A DNA stretch of 38,174 bases, taken from positions 1 to 38,174 of IMG/VR virus record IMGVR_UViG_3300004463_000099, one strand, 5' to 3'. Below, one piece after another: positions 1 through 6,645 of this stretch. The translations under genes were made by a program, and so were the position numbers. Origin of the DNA: a virus. Within the stretch, counting starts at the first letter, position 1. Every line of letters starts with the position of its first letter. The notes under the pieces are model-generated. The model was not told where the DNA came from, searched no databases, and saw only the letters and a program-made list of their open reading frames with translations.

Positions 1-132
1 AAATCTCCGAATACGAATATCTGCCCAGCCCTGATTTCTCAAGACCAGAACAGATATAACTTTCACAGCATTGACAGTACGAATGATTTCCTCAGTATTA
101 AGATCTGGTTTACGAACAGTTTTAGTCGACAC
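1..132 (-). CDS. partial hypothetical protein (3' end outside window)
   Basis: This frame starts with GTG and stays open for 44 codons to the left edge, so the gene is cut by the window. A GGAGG ribosome site lies about 10 nt upstream, inside the end of the preceding gene, which it overlaps by 11 nt. The visible part is basic and soluble (begins MSTKTVRKPDLNTEEIIRTV), with a predicted helix rich in Val, Ile and Leu. I do not recognise it. The overlap suggests translational coupling. Confidence 0.5.
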   Translation of the reverse strand, partial: MSTKTVRKPDLNTEEIIRTVNAVKVISVLVLRNQGWADIRIRRF

Positions 133-784
133 GTACTAACGCACCTCCACTAAATACATATGCGTTACCATGTTGATCGTACATCTTTGGTGTGTCATCT
201 TTAACCTTATCCCCATCGTTATCAGAATCAGTAGCCGCCATTTTAGCGAATGTGTCACCATCTATTAAAGAATAATATAAAGCGTCAGCAGCATCTTTAT
301 TAACATCATAATGTTCACACTCAGTCTGCTGTTTCAATTCCTCATATAAACGTTTGTATTTATCAGCTTCAGCCTGTGCGTTACGAGTCTTAACAATCTC
401 ACGCTTTAAGTGAATCTTCAACATAACCAGATAATGTAATTTATCAACCGACTCGTCAACGATATGGTCAACAGTCTCAAGAATATCCCACACATCAGCA
501 CTAAGTGGTTTAGGATACTTATCAAGTCCATAACCTACTTGCTTACGTTGAGCCTGCATGATCTCCATTTTAGCTTCACGATATATCTCCGTCTCAGCAA
601 TAGTTTGATCTATAAGATCTTCAGGTGCCATTGGAGCTTCTTTCGGAACGTTATATCTACTATCGCCTTGTTGTGCCTTCTGTTTATTCTTCATCTCCTG
701 CACCTTCAAATATGCTTCCAAATGTTCCACCGTAAACCCAGACGCAACTAATTCCTCAAGTGTTAGTTTATTATCGTTAATCAT
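122..784 (-). CDS. MazG-like phage protein, possible nucleotide pyrophosphohydrolase relative
   Basis: A soluble protein of 220 residues. Residues about 85-125 contain YGLDKYPKPL, then an Asp/Glu-rich helix (WDILETVDHIVDESVDKLHYLVML). This resembles the acidic helix of Firmicute phage proteins annotated as MazG-like or dATP/dGTP diphosphohydrolase-like, where acidic residues hold Mg2+. The N-terminus is Lys/Gln-rich and helical, the C-terminus acidic (DSDNDGDKVKDD). The start overlaps the preceding gene by 8 nt, so the pair is probably coupled. The enzyme assignment rests on this short segment only; a structural role is possible. Confidence 0.6.
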   Translation of the reverse strand: MINDNKLTLEELVASGFTVEHLEAYLKVQEMKNKQKAQQGDSRYNVPKEAPMAPEDLIDQTIAETEIYREAKMEIMQAQRKQVGYGLDKYPKPLSADVWDILETVDHIVDESVDKLHYLVMLKIHLKREIVKTRNAQAEADKYKRLYEELKQQTECEHYDVNKDAADALYYSLIDGDTFAKMAATDSDNDGDKVKDDTPKMYDQHGNAYVFSGGALVRVD

Positions 785-938
785 TTTTCATTTCCCCCGC
801 ATCTATTATAGTTTGTTTCCATACTTTTATAACGCTTTCGGCACCCGCCTTGTATCCTTTAGAATATACCCACTTTAAGGACACTCTAAAGCAAAAAACA
901 AGAAGGGCAGTTGATATTACTACCCAAATTGCTTCCAT
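777..938 (-). CDS. small single-span membrane protein
   Basis: A 53-residue frame from ATG with a good ribosome site (GAGGGAGATCTTA-ATG). Residues 3-20 form a hydrophobic span (AIWVVISTALLVFCF), followed by a basic stretch with the pattern YSKGYKAGAESV and a polar tail. Its stop overlaps the next gene and its start lies 1 nt after the preceding stop, so it sits inside a tightly packed operon. The glycine-spaced segment after the span resembles the C-termini of the small membrane proteins at 8429 and 9441. Function unknown. Confidence 0.7.
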   Translation of the reverse strand: MEAIWVVISTALLVFCFRVSLKWVYSKGYKAGAESVIKVWKQTIIDAGEMKND

Positions 939-939
939 A

Positions 940-1062
940 TTAAGATCTCCCTCTTGCTATTTTTAAATGAAAGTTACTTAGAAGAACAAACTTTTGATAA
1001 TCGGTTAGTTTAACACCCATCATCTTCTCGATGTATACTATTGTTTCATTGGTTATCTTCAT
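940..1062 (-). CDS. 40-residue phage protein, relative of the 1781-2101 product
   Basis: The ATG overlaps the stop of the Nudix-type gene (ATGA) and is preceded by GGAGGCGATCGT. The 40-residue product contains IEKMMGVKLTDYQKFVLL, which matches IEKALGIRLYDNQKGFLL in the gene at 1781-2101. The [IV]EKx[ML]G[IV][KR]L...Q[KR]..LL pattern is a recurring N-terminal module of small Firmicute phage proteins. This copy lacks the downstream glycine-rich GWQRCTGKT segment, so it looks like a shortened paralogue. No function is known to me. Confidence 0.65.
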   Translation of the reverse strand: MKITNETIVYIEKMMGVKLTDYQKFVLLSNFHLKIARGRS

Positions 1063-1682
1063 ACGATCGCCTCCACCGCAAACTGTGACCAAGTTTCAAG
1101 ACTTTCGAATAACGGTTCTTTCTTTAGATCCTTCGATCGAATCCAATAACCCTCAAGTTGTTCAATTTCACGTACCGTAACTTCAGTATCTAAAGGTAGC
1201 TCTATTACCATCAGAATCCCAATATGATATAAGCCAGCATCACCATTATCGTCATTAATCAAGCCAACGATTTTAGGTTCTGGAATCAATCTGGAATCAA
1301 TATCGATGTTTAACTCTTCTCTAAGCTCTCTATACAGATTAATCATAAGCGTGTGATACCATGTGGTAACGCCCTTAATACGATTCATATGTCCACCTAC
1401 ACCGATAGAAAGCTGGTCGTGTAAACGAGCCTCTCCGCCTCCAGAAAGCCTCTTATATACAAAAACTTCATCGCCACGCTTTAAGATCACATAAGGAATT
1501 GGCTGTTTCAATGTCTCGTCTTCCTCAGCATCCCCACGTCGAATTTCTTTGTACATCTTAAGATTATTCATAACATGTTTAACGCCTTGTCCATCAGTTA
1601 ACACGCCTTGGAACGCATATGCTTCATTTTCAAACAACACATCTCTATCTACCGCTAAAATCATTTCATCCATTTTACCCAT
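1059..1682 (-). CDS. Nudix-type hydrolase, COG4112-like predicted phosphoesterase
   Basis: 207 residues, ribosome site GGGGGATGATTTAG before ATG. The signature helix REL-REE-LNID (about residues 128-136) with an upstream GVGGHMN loop matches the Nudix box G...REUxEExGU, with an insertion between glycine and helix. The beginning (ILAVDRDVLFENEAYAFQG) and the PYVILKRGDEVFVYKR strand pair resemble the MutT-like COG4112 group. Such enzymes cleave nucleoside diphosphates linked to another group, using Mg2+; the substrate is unknown. It lies among small uncharacterised genes and overlaps the next one by 4 nt. Confidence 0.85.
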   Translation of the reverse strand: MGKMDEMILAVDRDVLFENEAYAFQGVLTDGQGVKHVMNNLKMYKEIRRGDAEEDETLKQPIPYVILKRGDEVFVYKRLSGGGEARLHDQLSIGVGGHMNRIKGVTTWYHTLMINLYRELREELNIDIDSRLIPEPKIVGLINDDNGDAGLYHIGILMVIELPLDTEVTVREIEQLEGYWIRSKDLKKEPLFESLETWSQFAVEAIV

Positions 1683-1698
1683 CTAAATCATCCCCCAT

Positions 1699-1779
1699 TT
1701 ATATTACGCATCCTCTAAGTCCGACTATTAACAAACCGATACAGAACCAAAATCCAATCCATTGTCCGTCTGATTTCAT
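1699..1779 (-). CDS. 26-residue membrane peptide
   Basis: A short frame filling the gap between two genes. ATG lies 1 nt after the preceding stop; the nearest ribosome site (GGGAGG) is about 12 nt away, so initiation may be by coupling. The product is almost entirely one hydrophobic span (WIGFWFCIGLLIVGL) followed by RGC. Several peptides of this kind occur in the window (2764, 2846, 6562). Function unknown. Confidence 0.5.
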   Translation of the reverse strand: MKSDGQWIGFWFCIGLLIVGLRGCVI

Positions 1780-1780
1780 G

Positions 1781-2101
1781 CTATCTCTTAACCTCCCGAA
1801 CCGGAAACCCATAGTCTTTAAGCTTACCTCGAATCTCCATGAATGTATATCTGAACCAACGTCTAGAATAAGTCCTATGATCCGCTAACCCACACTCATC
1901 GCTAAATAGCTCAGGTTTTTTCAAGTTCAACGGCTCACCTTCAGACAGTGCTAGCTTCACACAATATGCCGTAGTCTTACCAGTACATCTCTGCCAACCC
2001 AAAGAACTACCGTACAATAGAAATCCCTTTTGATTGTCGTAGAGTCTAATCCCCAGCGCTTTCTCAATATGAGGTAAGTAATCTACTGTTAGATCCCGCA
2101 T
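1781..2101 (-). CDS. small phage protein with a P-loop-like GxxRCTGKTT segment
   Basis: 106 residues. The N-terminus (YLPHIEKALGIRLYDNQKGFLLYG) is shared with the 40-residue protein at 940-1062. It is followed by LGWQRCTGKTTAYCVKLAL, which looks like a Walker A loop (GxxxxGKT) and resembles the N-terminal nucleotide-binding edge of phage terminase-type ATPases. No Walker B or further ATPase motif is present, so the protein is too short to be a complete ATPase. The start overlaps the region just after the helix-turn-helix gene. Function unknown. Confidence 0.65.
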   Translation of the reverse strand: MRDLTVDYLPHIEKALGIRLYDNQKGFLLYGSSLGWQRCTGKTTAYCVKLALSEGEPLNLKKPELFSDECGLADHRTYSRRWFRYTFMEIRGKLKDYGFPVREVKR

Positions 2102-2102
2102 A

Positions 2103-2372
2103 TCAATTAACCGCTCTCAACGTATGCTTCGTATGACCATTACCAGATACGATAGTTTTACGAAATCTCTCATACGCTACCTTATCACTAAGATAAGCCC
2201 CAAATTTTTTACCGATATTAAGTGTAGCCACCTTACCTACCGGAACACCATTTCGCTTCCAGTTGCTAAGATTCTGAGATGATGTCCCTAAAAGATCCGC
2301 AATCATAACAAGAGATAACCCTGTAGCCTGTTGGAATGTTTCAAGCATTTCATTAAAATGTTGTGCTGTCAT
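2103..2372 (-). CDS. helix-turn-helix DNA-binding protein
   Basis: 89 residues with a strong ribosome site (GGGGGAGAGGATATT-ATG). Residues about 10-50 read as an XRE/CI-type helix-turn-helix: LSLVMIADLLGTSSQNLSNW, with the turn at GTSS and a recognition helix SQNLSNWKRNGVP. The -NWKRNGVP- ending is typical of Bac_CI_repr-like domains. No oligomerisation domain is visible. It probably regulates phage genes by binding an operator, but the target is not evident. Stop and next start are 1 nt apart. Confidence 0.75.
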   Translation of the reverse strand: MTAQHFNEMLETFQQATGLSLVMIADLLGTSSQNLSNWKRNGVPVGKVATLNIGKKFGAYLSDKVAYERFRKTIVSGNGHTKHTLRAVN

Positions 2373-2402
2373 AATATCCTCTCCCCCGTTTATATAAGTA
2401 TA

Positions 2403-2573
2403 TTATTTCACATCAGAATCGATTTTCTCAACAAGCGCAACTAACAAATCACCATGTTTAGTTCGAACTACTTTTTCAAAACTAATGTTCAAAATTTCAC
2501 TAATTCTTTCCGCCAGTTGGATAGCACCCTCAGACATTCCATAATCGCGCATTTCCTGTTTGTAGTCTCTCAT
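2403..2573 (-). CDS. 56-residue soluble hypothetical protein
   Basis: ATG overlaps the stop of the upstream gene (ATGA at 2570-2573) and follows GAGGAGGAAACGA, a strong ribosome site. The product begins MRDYKQEMRDYGMSEGAIQL and ends in a predicted beta/alpha segment (KVVRTKHGDLLVALVEKIDSD). Charged, no membrane span. I do not recognise the family. Confidence 0.7.
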   Translation of the reverse strand: MRDYKQEMRDYGMSEGAIQLAERISEILNISFEKVVRTKHGDLLVALVEKIDSDVK

Positions 2574-2752
2574 TTCGTTTCCTCCTCTAACAATTCTAAA
2601 ACTTCATTAGTGCCTGGACTCATATAACAAGCTCGCACATGTTTTAACGTTTCATCATCCATGTTACAATGTTTTTTTAAAGTGTTCTCCAAATGAGTCA
2701 CATACTTAACGATATCTCCAAGATTGAAATAACCTTGTACGCCAATATCCAT
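2570..2752 (-). CDS. 60-residue hypothetical protein
   Basis: Acidic soluble protein starting MDIGVQGYFNLGDIVKYVTH, helical throughout, with Cys at two positions and an acidic end (ELLEEETK). A GGGGGATTAATT ribosome site precedes the ATG. It is translationally coupled to the next gene by an ATGA overlap. No family recognised. Confidence 0.65.
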   Translation of the reverse strand: MDIGVQGYFNLGDIVKYVTHLENTLKKHCNMDDETLKHVRACYMSPGTNEVLELLEEETK

Positions 2753-2763
2753 AATTAATCCCC

Positions 2764-2829
2764 CTATTCATCATAAAACATAGCGACCAACACTATCGAT
2801 AATAACCCAAATATAATTACATACGACAT
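2764..2829 (-). CDS. 21-residue membrane peptide
   Basis: ATG follows a good ribosome site (GCGGAGGCGACTAAT). The product is a single hydrophobic segment (VIIFGLLSIVLVAMF) with an acidic YDE end. The ribosome site and the tight spacing to neighbours support translation; the small size keeps confidence moderate. Confidence 0.5.
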   Translation of the reverse strand: MSYVIIFGLLSIVLVAMFYDE

Positions 2830-2845
2830 ATTAGTCGCCTCCGCT

Positions 2846-2947
2846 TCACTTACTATTGTAGTAGTCTCTCAAAATAATAATTAATAACACTATCAGACCT
2901 ATTGTGCTTACGGAGAACGAATCCGCCTCTGCCCAGTTTATAAACAT
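2846..2947 (-). CDS. 33-residue membrane peptide
   Basis: The frame overlaps the last 10 nt of the preceding gene and would be expressed by coupling, since no clear ribosome site is visible. The product begins MFINWAEADSF, then has one span (STIGLIVLLIIIL) and a basic/tyrosine end. Together with the peptides at 2764 and 1699 it fills gaps that otherwise hold no gene. Confidence 0.45.
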   Translation of the reverse strand: MFINWAEADSFSVSTIGLIVLLIIILRDYYNSK

Positions 2948-3831
2948 TGTTTAAGAAATTCGTTGAATTCAATCTCATATGTCACCGAACGATCAATGTT
3001 CCGGTTAGCGATCTTGATGGCTTGCTCCATAGATTGACGAGTCAAACCAAATAGACCGAAAGTAGCCCTTTCTTCATTGAAATATGTGTGAGTGTTAAGA
3101 CGCTTTAATAAGTCATCGACTCTACGGCTTGGAGTTTCCAAATCAAACTCACTGAAGTCTAAGAAATACTCAACCCAATATCTAACCGTCTCGTTGCAGT
3201 TGTACTGAGCAGCTCTTGCATAGTGTAGAATAACATCGGCATATGATACTTCTTTAGCCCATCTAGATCCAAATCCGAAGAACTGTACGCGGAAGTCAAT
3301 GATTGTAGTCTTTAAATCATGATCTCCATCGTTCTCAGGGTTGAATGGGAAGTCGAATAGGTTAACCATCAATTGATATGTATCCTCTAATGGTGCCCAC
3401 TCTGCTAACTCCATCTTAATAAACTGTTGTCTTGCTTCTCTGCTACTTGGCTCGTGTCTCAAAACCATGTCCTCCTCTGTCATATATTCTTTTAATGGTC
3501 TGTTCAAGACCTCTGTATCTTCTTCGATTAATGGACTTTCTATCTCTTCGCCATCATAATTAGGTTCGTTGAAACTATGATTCCAAGACGCTATATCGTG
3601 AGCTTCTTCTCGTACTGCATCCACGTCAATGGGTTCTAAGTCTTCCAAAAGTTCTTCAAACTCCTGATTGGATCTACCTTTCTTCATCTGCTCTACCATG
3701 GCTCTAGCCTCTTCGGCAGTTATAGCTTCACCTTCGACTTTCTCTAAATCTTTAGATCTTTTGATAGCATAAATAGCACCACCAACGATCACTACAATCG
3801 TGACAGTACCGAGAATATGTTTCAGTTTCAT
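2938..3831 (-). CDS. N-terminally membrane-anchored phage protein, 297 aa
   Basis: Residues 5-23 form a membrane span (HILGTVTIVVIVGGAIYAI) followed by basic residues. A long acidic, helical linker (about 25-130) leads to a C-terminal folded region (about 140-297) with conserved-looking aromatic patches: WAPLEDTYQLMVNLFDFPF, FFGFGSRWAKEVSYADV and YWVEYFLDFSEFD. The topology suggests an anchored protein with a large soluble domain, probably cytoplasmic given the positive residues after the span. It lies next to the DUF6353-like gene cluster. I cannot name a function. Confidence 0.8.
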   Translation of the reverse strand: MKLKHILGTVTIVVIVGGAIYAIKRSKDLEKVEGEAITAEEARAMVEQMKKGRSNQEFEELLEDLEPIDVDAVREEAHDIASWNHSFNEPNYDGEEIESPLIEEDTEVLNRPLKEYMTEEDMVLRHEPSSREARQQFIKMELAEWAPLEDTYQLMVNLFDFPFNPENDGDHDLKTTIIDFRVQFFGFGSRWAKEVSYADVILHYARAAQYNCNETVRYWVEYFLDFSEFDLETPSRRVDDLLKRLNTHTYFNEERATFGLFGLTRQSMEQAIKIANRNIDRSVTYEIEFNEFLKQCL

Positions 3832-3834
3832 TAG

Positions 3835-4236
3835 TTAACCTCCTAAAGTATCGTAATACTTATCGAACTGATATCGTTCCATATATGTTAAATCGCCCTT
3901 AAAGTTCCTTAGTACTACCGAACCAGAACTCATGACGATATCCCCAAATTCACAATAAAATATGAAGTCCTCGTAATCCTCTTCTTCATAGATATCACCG
4001 TTATCATATGCTCGTATAAACCATTCGGGATAATGAGATAGTGGTCTACCGGTTCGATATACGGTATAGCTTATACAATCTTCTTTTAATGCCGCTGTAT
4101 AATCGTCCAATCTTAGATATAGATAATTAAAAGTTTCTTTACTAATAACAGCTACCCGTCCATCAGTAGTTGTAATCACAACTGTATAATGCGATTCTTC
4201 ATAACCGACAGACGTTCCCCACATAGCCGCTATCAT
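3835..4236 (-). CDS. PGDYG-like phage protein, short paralogue of 4439-5062
   Basis: 133 residues. The segment ALKEDCISYTVYRTGRP ... YPEWF ... GDIVMSSGSVVLRNFKGDLTYMERYQFDKYYD follows the pattern of a widespread phage family (P-W[FI] ... GDyI ... N..GE.Y ... F...Y). The same blocks occur in the 4439-5062 product (ALQSDCIDY, YPTWF, FLRNKFGEI, FLKYYD). The first 40 residues look like the tail end of a second copy, so this protein holds about one and a half repeats. Start overlaps the upstream stop by 4 nt. Function unknown. Confidence 0.75.
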   Translation of the reverse strand: MIAAMWGTSVGYEESHYTVVITTTDGRVAVISKETFNYLYLRLDDYTAALKEDCISYTVYRTGRPLSHYPEWFIRAYDNGDIYEEEDYEDFIFYCEFGDIVMSSGSVVLRNFKGDLTYMERYQFDKYYDTLGG

Positions 4237-4439
4237 ATATCGCTAATTCTTAACATTGTATAGTTAAGAATCTGATCGTAAAAATCATCATTGTAATCAG
4301 AATCGAACTGAGTGTTATGACCTTTATGAGATGTCTCCACATATTTGTCATGCCATTTCTCACCTTGTTCTTCAGGACACTTATTCCACATTACTCGCTC
4401 TTTACAATCGTGACAGGCGGATAAATAATAAGTAGACAT
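4233..4439 (-). CDS. small cysteine-containing protein, possible zinc binder
   Basis: 68 residues. The N-terminus holds three cysteines and nearby histidines (ACHDCKERVMWNKC), and HDKYVETSHKGH follows, which could form one zinc site. The remainder is acidic. It overlaps both neighbours by 1-4 nt, so it is co-translated with the PGDYG-like paralogues. No family recognised. Confidence 0.65.
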   Translation of the reverse strand: MSTYYLSACHDCKERVMWNKCPEEQGEKWHDKYVETSHKGHNTQFDSDYNDDFYDQILNYTMLRISDI

Positions 4440-5062
4440 CAGATATCCATCCCTTCATTTGGCTCAGGGTCATAGTACTTGAGAAACTCATCGTACCTCA
4501 TACCCCTAATTTCTCCGAACTTATTACGTAAGAATACGCAATGTTCTTTAACTGTAGCTGAACCACCAGCCGATACAACTATCGAACCTCTAGTGGCTGT
4601 GAGATTTCGTTCTTTTTCGTCATATATAAAAATGGTTTCATCGTCTTGTGGGAAATTAAATGATTCCGTAAAGTACTCATAAAACCATGTAGGATAAGGA
4701 TACCACTCAGGAATTTCTCCAGGCTTACACTCTACATAATCTATACAGTCCGATTGTAGAGCAGCCAACCCACTATTAGTGAAAGTACTAAACCTAAACG
4801 CACTATATAAATCACTAAAAACATCATAGTCTGTAACATGAATCTCACCATTAGGCTTTCTTAAGAACACTGAAAACTCTTCAACTAATTCTTTCTCAAA
4901 GTAATCAGGTCTTCGTTCTTCTTGTGGAATCCAGAAAGTGAATCTACTTTCATCCATATAAATACAGCGCTCTATCTCCTGTTCAAACCAGGGGGGATAC
5001 TTTTCAGTAATCCCCTGAAAGATGACAAATTCTACATAACTATCTCTTAACGCTACTCGCAT
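4439..5062 (-). CDS. PGDYG-like phage protein with two tandem domains
   Basis: 207 residues. Two copies of one domain can be seen: residues about 3-90 (ALRDSYVEFVIFQG ... YPPWFEQ ... VFLRKPNGEIHVTDYDVF) and about 98-200 (ALQSDCIDYVECKPGE ... YPTWFYE ... VFLRNKFGEIRGMRYDEFLKYYD). Each ends in the [VF]LRN..GEI...YD.F signature seen in many small phage proteins of unknown role. The pair 4439-5062 and 3835-4236 probably arose by tandem duplication. Soluble and acidic. Confidence 0.75.
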   Translation of the reverse strand: MRVALRDSYVEFVIFQGITEKYPPWFEQEIERCIYMDESRFTFWIPQEERRPDYFEKELVEEFSVFLRKPNGEIHVTDYDVFSDLYSAFRFSTFTNSGLAALQSDCIDYVECKPGEIPEWYPYPTWFYEYFTESFNFPQDDETIFIYDEKERNLTATRGSIVVSAGGSATVKEHCVFLRNKFGEIRGMRYDEFLKYYDPEPNEGMDI

Positions 5063-5073
5063 GATCCACTTCC

Positions 5074-5904
5074 TTAGTTGACAGAATAACGTCCATTGAA
5101 CTCAACTTCATCATAGATGTAACGAGGTCTGCTCCAAGTAACCCAGATTTGCTCTTTAAGTTCGCCCATTTCTTCATCGCCTAACATAGTTACAACTTTC
5201 TCAATCTCGAAGCTGTCCTGAGTAGTCCATCCTAATAATGCACCAGCACGAATACGTTCGAACCCCAATGCTTCACGAACTTCATTTAATAGAAGAGTTC
5301 CACGTTGGAATAGGATCGTTTGCATACGCTCATTAATGGAATCGATGAATGCTACATTATATGTGTGGTCGTCAGAAGTGTACTCAGAGCTTTCGTCATA
5401 CCATTGACCGATAGTGTGGTCGATATCTTTCTTAACTTCTTGAACAGTGATCTTAGTTTTACCGCCTTTACCCACAGTTTCTACTTCAACCTCATCAGTA
5501 GGTGTGATGAATTTAGCATAAGCTTCATCGCCATGTTGTTTACGGTATTTTTTCTCGAAGTAAATGTTACGAGCTTGTTGAGCAGCTAATGCACCAGATA
5601 GAGTTAAGATACGATTACGTTGGATTTTATGAGACATAAGAATAGCTGTGATTGATAGAGCACCAACAGTAACTGGAAGATAGATAGCTTCAGCAATAGC
5701 TTTAGCCACTTCTACTTTGTTGATTTCCTCTTCGTTATCACGCTTTTCCTCGATATCTTGTACCACCGCTTCAACTTTATCGCGAGATTTGTAAGCCAAA
5801 TAAGCAGTTGCTCCAAGTCCTACTACACCAACGCCTGTGAAGATAGCTGGAGAATGTTTAGCCAATGTGTGTCCTACTTTTGCGAATGTTTGTTTGATTG
5901 TCAT
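5074..5904 (-). CDS. DUF6353-like double-span membrane protein
   Basis: 276 residues from ATG at 5904, chosen because AAAAGGAG lies 9 nt upstream; a longer frame exists but would start inside a terminator. Spans lie at about residues 20-38 (AIFTGVGVVGLGATAYLAY) and 70-91 (AIAEAIYLPVTVGALSITAIL), separated by an acidic helical loop. The HSPAIFTGVGVVGLG start is characteristic of the phage DUF6353 family. The C-terminal 150 residues are soluble. A promoter-like repeat lies upstream at 5978, but a terminator sits between the two. Function unknown; likely acts at the host membrane. Confidence 0.8.
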   Translation of the reverse strand: MTIKQTFAKVGHTLAKHSPAIFTGVGVVGLGATAYLAYKSRDKVEAVVQDIEEKRDNEEEINKVEVAKAIAEAIYLPVTVGALSITAILMSHKIQRNRILTLSGALAAQQARNIYFEKKYRKQHGDEAYAKFITPTDEVEVETVGKGGKTKITVQEVKKDIDHTIGQWYDESSEYTSDDHTYNVAFIDSINERMQTILFQRGTLLLNEVREALGFERIRAGALLGWTTQDSFEIEKVVTMLGDEEMGELKEQIWVTWSRPRYIYDEVEFNGRYSVN

Positions 5905-5943
5905 TTTAAAAACTCCTTTTATATGTTTTATAGTTTTGAATAC

Positions 5944-5977
5944 AAAAAAGAAAAGAGTATGATAAATTACCACTCTT
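5944..5977 (-). terminator. Rho-independent terminator candidate
   Basis: On the minus strand AAGAGT pairs with ACTCTT around a 13-nt loop, followed by TTTTCTTTTTTG. It lies directly downstream of a promoter-like repeat and upstream of the DUF6353-like gene, an order that would need read-through for that gene's expression. Confidence 0.55.
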
Positions 5978-6003
5978 CACTATGAGCTGTGTTTTTCTTG
6001 CGA
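5978..6003 (-). promoter_or_regulatory. promoter-like repeat, copy 1
   Basis: Degenerate -10 (CATAGT) with the conserved upstream block TCG(N4)AAAAACA. See the first finding for the consensus. The predicted start falls at the edge of the following terminator hairpin. Confidence 0.55.
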
Positions 6004-6018
6004 TCTTCTAACTCCTTA

Positions 6019-6096
6019 TTATCTCACTAACCAACTTAACATTTTAAGTTTCTCATCGGTTGTTAATGATAGCCAATGTTTAGCTTTAACTCTCAT
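6019..6096 (-). CDS. 25-residue hypothetical peptide
   Basis: ATG overlaps the stop of the upstream 51-residue gene (ATGA), implying coupling; no independent ribosome site is obvious. The product (begins MRVKAKHWLSLTTDEK) is basic and helical, without a membrane span. Kept because it fills the gap between genes in a tightly packed operon. Confidence 0.35.
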   Translation of the reverse strand: MRVKAKHWLSLTTDEKLKMLSWLVR

Positions 6097-6248
6097 CCTG
6101 TTAAAACCCCACTTTCGTTATAGTTATCGTATTCCTCTTCGGTGATTTCCCGCCAGTCGTCTAACTTATACTGTCCAGGATACCACCGATTCATACGACT
6201 TTGCCAATTATGCGGATGTTCGATTGTTACTTTACTCGATAAACCCAT
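6093..6248 (-). CDS. 51-residue hypothetical protein
   Basis: The frame runs from ATG at 6248 and remains open upstream to the stop of the preceding gene. The ribosome site before the ATG is weak (AGCGAG), so an upstream non-ATG start is possible. The product starts MGLSSKVTIEHPHNWQSRMN, contains RWYPGQYKLDDW and ends acidic. Codon use resembles its neighbours. No family recognised. Confidence 0.6.
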   Translation of the reverse strand: MGLSSKVTIEHPHNWQSRMNRWYPGQYKLDDWREITEEEYDNYNESGVLTG

Positions 6249-6289
6249 CTCGCTATGTGTATACAGAATAATGTAAAATTGAACAATGG

Positions 6290-6556
6290 TTAATCACCAT
6301 CCTTGATATGATACTTACCCATATAAGACTCCAATGCTATCTCTCGTATCTTTTCAATTAGATCTTTTGATACGTTATCTTGTGGAGTCCAACATAATTT
6401 GATAATCTCATCGAGCCCTTTTCTATAACCTTCGTTCTCGCGCTTTACTCGCCACCCACAATTTATAGGATGACTTTGAGTTCCTCGCTCTTCACCAAGC
6501 TTATCTTCTACTTCACATACGAAACAAGGTTCTTCTATTTTAGAATATGGTCTCAT
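6290..6556 (-). CDS. 88-residue cysteine-containing phage protein
   Basis: Start set at ATG 6556 because TTGGAGGGG lies 10 nt upstream; a longer frame would overlap the preceding membrane peptide. The product begins MRPYSKIEEPCFVCEVEDKL, with a CxxC pair and two later cysteines (NCGW, LCW), possibly a small metal site. Soluble and charged. It follows a 27-residue membrane peptide by 5 nt. Confidence 0.65.
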   Translation of the reverse strand: MRPYSKIEEPCFVCEVEDKLGEERGTQSHPINCGWRVKRENEGYRKGLDEIIKLCWTPQDNVSKDLIEKIREIALESYMGKYHIKDGD

Positions 6557-6561
6557 TAAAA

Positions 6562-6645
6562 TCACCCCTCCAATGCATAAGATGCCCAAATGGAAAACAG
6601 TATCGAAATATACAAAATGATATTGAGTAATAACAGTTTAACCAT
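6562..6645 (-). CDS. 27-residue membrane peptide
   Basis: ATG shares its first base with the stop of the upstream gene (TGATG) and is preceded by GGAGGTGATTTG, a consensus ribosome site. The product is one hydrophobic helix (LLLLNIILYISILFSIW) with a short tail. The strong ribosome site makes translation likely. Confidence 0.6.
   Translation of the reverse strand: MVKLLLLNIILYISILFSIWASYALEG

Noticed and set aside
799-830. A thirteenth promoter-like copy (tattatagtttgtttcc)
   Set aside because: It lacks the TCG block and correct spacing, and lies inside the 777-938 coding region.
5910-5945. A sigma-A promoter just before the DUF6353-like gene (TTGTAT, 16 nt, TATAAA)
   Set aside because: The predicted start would fall in or after the ribosome site, so it could not drive translation of that gene.
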